DNA of 64,000 nucleotides, taken from positions 84,093 to 148,092 of the forward strand of contig NZ_PGCK01000010.1 in assembly GCF_021023085.1 (NCBI RefSeq). Reading direction: 5' to 3'. Shown in pieces: positions 60,794 through 64,000 of this stretch. Source of the DNA: Methanooceanicella nereidis (GTDB lineage: Archaea > Halobacteriota > Methanocellia > Methanocellales > Methanocellaceae). How positions within the stretch are numbered: position 1 is the first letter of the stretch; each line of letters begins with the position of its first letter. The notes under the pieces are model-generated. The model was not told the origin of the DNA. It worked only from the letters and a program-made list of their open reading frames with translations, and did not search any database. Position numbers and translations under genes: made by a program.

Positions 60794-63559
60794 ATGCAGG
60801 CTTCTTTCGACGTAAGGCTCCTGGATTCGACGTACGAGGTCGTCCAAAAGGAAACCCCTCAAGGAAATGATAGAGAGGACGTCATAGTAAAGCTATACGG
60901 AAAGACGCGCGAAAACAAGAGCGTCACTATACTATGTCCTGACTTTAAGCCGTATTTCCATGTCTTTGAGCCGACAGGAGAGTTGAGAAAAACTTTAGAG
61001 TCACACGAGGACGTTTTATCGGTCAGCGATGTCAAATTAGAGTATAAAGGCAGCGTTGAAGAATTTTTAGAGGTAAAGGTAAGGGCACCGTGGCTTGTCC
61101 CGAGGTTCAGGTCGGATCATGAGCTTCAACATAAGACTATTTACCTTGAGAACCCCCCTGCTGAATTGCTGGAACAGTTAAGGGCGGAACAGGATGTCTC
61201 GGATGTGATTCCGGGACATGAAGTCAAAGTAAGCACCATCGATCGCGTCTATTCTCAAAAGCTGATCCACAAATATGGCCTTTTTAAATATATGGACGCG
61301 AAAGAGCAGGAAAAGTTCAGGAGCAAAGGAACGTTCTTTGCCGCGGACATTGTCTTCACTAACCGTTTTATCTATGACATGGACATGGAAACGTGCATAT
61401 CGGTCAAAGGCGAAGTGATCGAAACAAAAAGCCAGTATACCACTGATATAGTGCTAAAAGCATCAGAGTTCGGCAAATGCGACATCTTTACCCCCGGATT
61501 AAAGATCATGAGCTTCGACATTGAAAGCTCGATAAAATACGGCAACATTTACTGTATCTGTCTTACCGTCCTAGACGAGGCCACAGGCGCCATAGAGGAA
61601 AGGATGATAAGCTCGGTATTCGGGCCGAGAACCGAGGATATGTCTCCCGGAGAGAAGGATGACAGGGACGAGGATGAGCGGCGCATGCTCAGGGAATTCA
61701 TAGAGGAAGTAAGAAAACTTGACCCTGACATAATCACAGGATATAACATCAACAATTTCGACCTTGCCATGCTGTACGACAGGTCGAACCTGCTGTTAGG
61801 CAATAACAATAACAACAACGGGGAAAAGCAGAAAAAGCCCGCCGGGGAGTTTATGACCATCGGCAGGGATTCGCTCGGCCTTACCCGGAGAGAGAACCGT
61901 ACTACGGGATTCGTGAACTGGGACCTTAAAGGAAGGATCGTACTTGACGCATGGCTCTCGGTCAAGAAAGAGCTCAGGCCAAAGAGAGAGGGGCTGGGTT
62001 ATGTTTCGGCCATGCTGTTTAACGATACTAAAGATAACATCAACAGCACGAAGATGGATGAAGAATGGGTAAACCGCAGGGACGAAGTTGTAAAATATTG
62101 TCTTAAGGACGCGGACCTTGCCCTGCGCATCCTTACACATCCCCGTATCAACACGGTCAACAAGCTTATGGACGTCGCGATCCCGTCAAAATTACCAGTC
62201 AAGGAAGTATCAGGCGGCCAGAACAGGATGATCGAGAGCCTGCTGATAAGGATGGTCGACAGGGAGAAGATCGCCGTGCCGATGTCTACGGGGGAGACCT
62301 ATGATTATGAGGGCGGATTCGTATACGAGACCAAGCCCGGATTATGGGAATGGGTCATAGGGCTTGACTTTTCTTCGATGTATCCCTCGCAGATCATAAA
62401 GCATAATATCTGCTTCACCACCGTCACAAAAAATAAGGATGAAGCGGAACACGTGTCTCCGATGAACGCATTCTTCCTGCCTCACGAGAAACGCCACGGC
62501 ATAGTGCCCCGGATGGTGGAAGGGCTGCTCACTTCGAGAAAACAGGCAAAGGCGATGATGAAGCAGGCAAAGGCGGACGGGGACTCGGATAAGGCAGAGT
62601 ATTATAACAGGCTTCAGAATGCCATCAAGGTATTATCCAACGCCACATACGGTTACTTCGGGACAAAGTTTTGCAGGTGGCCGTTCAATAAGTATATAGC
62701 GCCCAGCATTACAGCCTGGGCCAGGGAAGAGATCAGGATGGTCGTAAGCACCCTGGAATCCCGCGGCTACACGGTCATCGCAGGGGATACGGATTCGGTC
62801 TTCTTCACTTCGAAAGACCATCGCAACGTCGAGGACTGTAAGCTTCTAGGGTTCAGGATCCAGCAGGAGTTCTCGGAAGGTAACATGCATCTCGAGCTCG
62901 AAAAGATAATGGAGAGGTTCTTCGCACACGCCAAGAAAAGGTATTTCGGCAAGATAATATGGCCGGAGGAAACGCTCCTTATCAGGGGGTACGAGCCCAG
63001 GCGAACCGACTCTTTCGATCTCCAGAGCGAGACGATGACGAAGGTATTCCAGATAGTCCTGGAAGGCAAGCCCGACGATGCTGTGAATTATTCGAAGGAC
63101 ACTATCGAGAATACTTTAAAAGGAAGGATAGACCTGAGCTCTCTGGTGATATCAAAGAGCGTTAACGATTTTGACAGCTATGACAACCCCGACTCACTCG
63201 TACATGTGAATGTCGCTAAACGCCTTCAGGAAATGGGTTACGAGTTCACGCCAGGGATGAAGACGCCTTTTATAATAACGAACGCCTCGGTGCAGCCGAT
63301 AAAGGCGGAGCCGATAATAGAAGGTGTGCCGTTCACGGCCAGGCCCGATTACAAGTATTATGCCGAGCGCCTTGCAATGGCATTGTCCCGGATCACTGAG
63401 GCTTTCGGGTGCGATGAGAGGACGCTGATGCAGGGTAACTCGCAGCGTACGCTGGAGTTCTTCTGCGAGGAAAAGCCGGTGATAAAGGCAGAGCCAGCAG
63501 CCGGCAAAGAGCAGTCTAAAAAGATTAAGCAGACAGCCACGCTAGATATGTTCATGTGA
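60794..63559 (+). CDS. polB: DNA polymerase family B (archaeal PolB)
   Basis: This is a replicative and repair DNA polymerase with 3'-5' exonuclease. It keeps Exo I (FDIES, Asp242 and Glu244), Exo II (YNINNFDLAML), Exo III (YCLKDADLAL), Pol A (DFSSMYPS, Asp525), Pol B (KVLSNATYGYFG) and Pol C (GDTDS, Asp665 and Asp667). An N-terminal uracil-recognition domain of the archaeal type is expected. The C-terminus (TATLDMFM) is a PIP-box-like PCNA hook. An insertion between Exo II and Exo III contains six consecutive Asn (near residue 340). ATG 60794 is chosen with GGTGAT just upstream; GTG 60785 is an alternative. Confidence 0.95.
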   Translation: MQASFDVRLLDSTYEVVQKETPQGNDREDVIVKLYGKTRENKSVTILCPDFKPYFHVFEPTGELRKTLESHEDVLSVSDVKLEYKGSVEEFLEVKVRAPWLVPRFRSDHELQHKTIYLENPPAELLEQLRAEQDVSDVIPGHEVKVSTIDRVYSQKLIHKYGLFKYMDAKEQEKFRSKGTFFAADIVFTNRFIYDMDMETCISVKGEVIETKSQYTTDIVLKASEFGKCDIFTPGLKIMSFDIESSIKYGNIYCICLTVLDEATGAIEERMISSVFGPRTEDMSPGEKDDRDEDERRMLREFIEEVRKLDPDIITGYNINNFDLAMLYDRSNLLLGNNNNNNGEKQKKPAGEFMTIGRDSLGLTRRENRTTGFVNWDLKGRIVLDAWLSVKKELRPKREGLGYVSAMLFNDTKDNINSTKMDEEWVNRRDEVVKYCLKDADLALRILTHPRINTVNKLMDVAIPSKLPVKEVSGGQNRMIESLLIRMVDREKIAVPMSTGETYDYEGGFVYETKPGLWEWVIGLDFSSMYPSQIIKHNICFTTVTKNKDEAEHVSPMNAFFLPHEKRHGIVPRMVEGLLTSRKQAKAMMKQAKADGDSDKAEYYNRLQNAIKVLSNATYGYFGTKFCRWPFNKYIAPSITAWAREEIRMVVSTLESRGYTVIAGDTDSVFFTSKDHRNVEDCKLLGFRIQQEFSEGNMHLELEKIMERFFAHAKKRYFGKIIWPEETLLIRGYEPRRTDSFDLQSETMTKVFQIVLEGKPDDAVNYSKDTIENTLKGRIDLSSLVISKSVNDFDSYDNPDSLVHVNVAKRLQEMGYEFTPGMKTPFIITNASVQPIKAEPIIEGVPFTARPDYKYYAERLAMALSRITEAFGCDERTLMQGNSQRTLEFFCEEKPVIKAEPAAGKEQSKKIKQTATLDMFM

Positions 63560-63619
63560 TGAAGGGGTCATTCACATAGTAGTTTGGCCTTATATCACCT
63601 GTTTTATTTTATCGTCTTT

Positions 63620-63880
63620 TTACCACATAGCGCACAAAGGCAACCAGGGGCACTGTTCTCACCACGAAGGGCGCTAAGGGCTCGAGGGTACACCAGTTTC
63701 CACCACAAAGCGCACAAAGGCGACAAAGGAACACTAATTTTCACCACAAAGCGCACAAAGGAACACAAAGGCACACAAAGGACTTTTTTAGAAGGTTATC
63801 ATATACTTAAAAAAATTTGTGGACCTTATTCGCCTTGGTGCGCTTCGTGGTGAAAAATGGTGAACCCTTGTTGCCAGTAG
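63620..63880 (+). repeat. Interspersed palindrome, copy F, with tandem left-arm units
   Basis: Downstream of polB, the left arm is present in several tandem variants (ACCACATAGCGCACAAAGGC; CACCACGAAGGGCGCTAAGG; CCACCACAAAGCGCACAAAG; CACCACAAAGCGCACAAAGG). The core (CACAAAGGACTTTTT, AT-rich, AAAAAAATTTGTGG) and a right arm (CGCCTTGGTGCGCTTCGTGG, about 63831-63850) follow. The orientation is plus. The window's last 120 bases are GT-rich with nothing recognisable. Confidence 0.75.
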
Positions 63881-64000
63881 TTGTGATGGTGTTTAGTTGG
63901 TTGTTTGGATAGGGGTTGTGGTTGTTTTCTTTTTCTTAATATTTTGTTGGTGTTTTGATTAATCGATTGTTTTTGTTGATTAATGGTTTGAGAAGCTGTG

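Noticed and set aside
63620..63780. CRISPR-like array of short similar units
   Set aside because: Unit spacing is irregular, the units are variants of one palindrome arm, and no distinct spacers are seen.
63584..63853. 89-residue open frame after polB
   Set aside because: It translates tandem repeat arms (repeated HKAHKGDKG-type words) and is not a credible protein.

Overview
The window comes from a methanogenic archaeon, most likely of the Methanocellales or a close Methanosarcinales relative. That placement is inference: it rests on the methanogenesis-marker cluster with AtwA, tetrahydromethanopterin enzymes (MptA, MptG, Mch), Mmp10, archaeal family-B DNA polymerase, archaeal riboflavin reductases, TATA-type promoters, and an ATP sulfurylase, which few methanogens carry. 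Coding DNA is moderate in GC and intergenic DNA is AT-rich. I saw no rRNA, recognisable tRNA, CRISPR array or intact insertion sequence.

Layout. 1-4.5 kb: a FecCD/BtuCDF-type importer facing cobyric acid synthase CbiP, suggesting corrinoid or iron uptake. 4.7-7.7 kb: a RavA-ViaA pair (MoxR AAA+ ATPase plus VWA partner); the ATPase carries a C2H2 zinc-finger pattern. 7.8-11.9 kb: a TylF-like protein, a metallo-beta-lactamase-fold hydrolase, an FtsZ-like protein that has lost part of its catalytic loop, and ThiC. 12-17.7 kb: a phosphate regulon, transcribed leftward: AbrB-PhoU regulator, a 50-residue Cys-rich protein, then pstS-pstC-pstA-pstB-phoU. Three of these promoters share a 12-base motif. 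18-23.7 kb: RlmE-TRAM, DedA, a second divergent Mch, and ATP sulfurylase. 23.9-33.4 kb: mixed housekeeping and surface genes (CinA-like, M29 aminopeptidase, AlaX, SAM hydrolase family, RibD-like reductase, CheY-like receiver, HypE-like protein), plus a candidate small RNA near 29.0 kb. 33.4-35.5 kb: a surface protein and a roughly 900-base nest of palindromic repeats. 35.5-41 kb: methanopterin and MCR genes (mptA, canonical mch, mptG, mmp10). 44.3-52.2 kb: a leftward operon HAD-atwA-mmp3-mmp6-mmp5-mmp15-mmp17-mmp7, whose products act in ATP-driven activation and maturation of methyl-coenzyme M reductase. 52.3-60.7 kb: an unrecognised 464-residue protein, peroxiredoxin, a surface protein, a SprT-like metalloprotein, PUA and NOP2/Sun RNA-modification genes, and riboflavin reductase. 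60.8-63.6 kb: DNA polymerase B.

The intergenic landscape is unusual. Six copies of a long interspersed palindrome (arms resembling CACCACGAAGCGCACAAAGG) all lie in the same orientation and all sit just downstream of at least one gene. Two ABC-transporter operons have a stem-loop with a T-rich tail directly after the binding-protein gene, suggesting a shared way of setting protein ratios. Several genes appear to use rare start codons (ATT, CTG, TTG) with good Shine-Dalgarno spacing.
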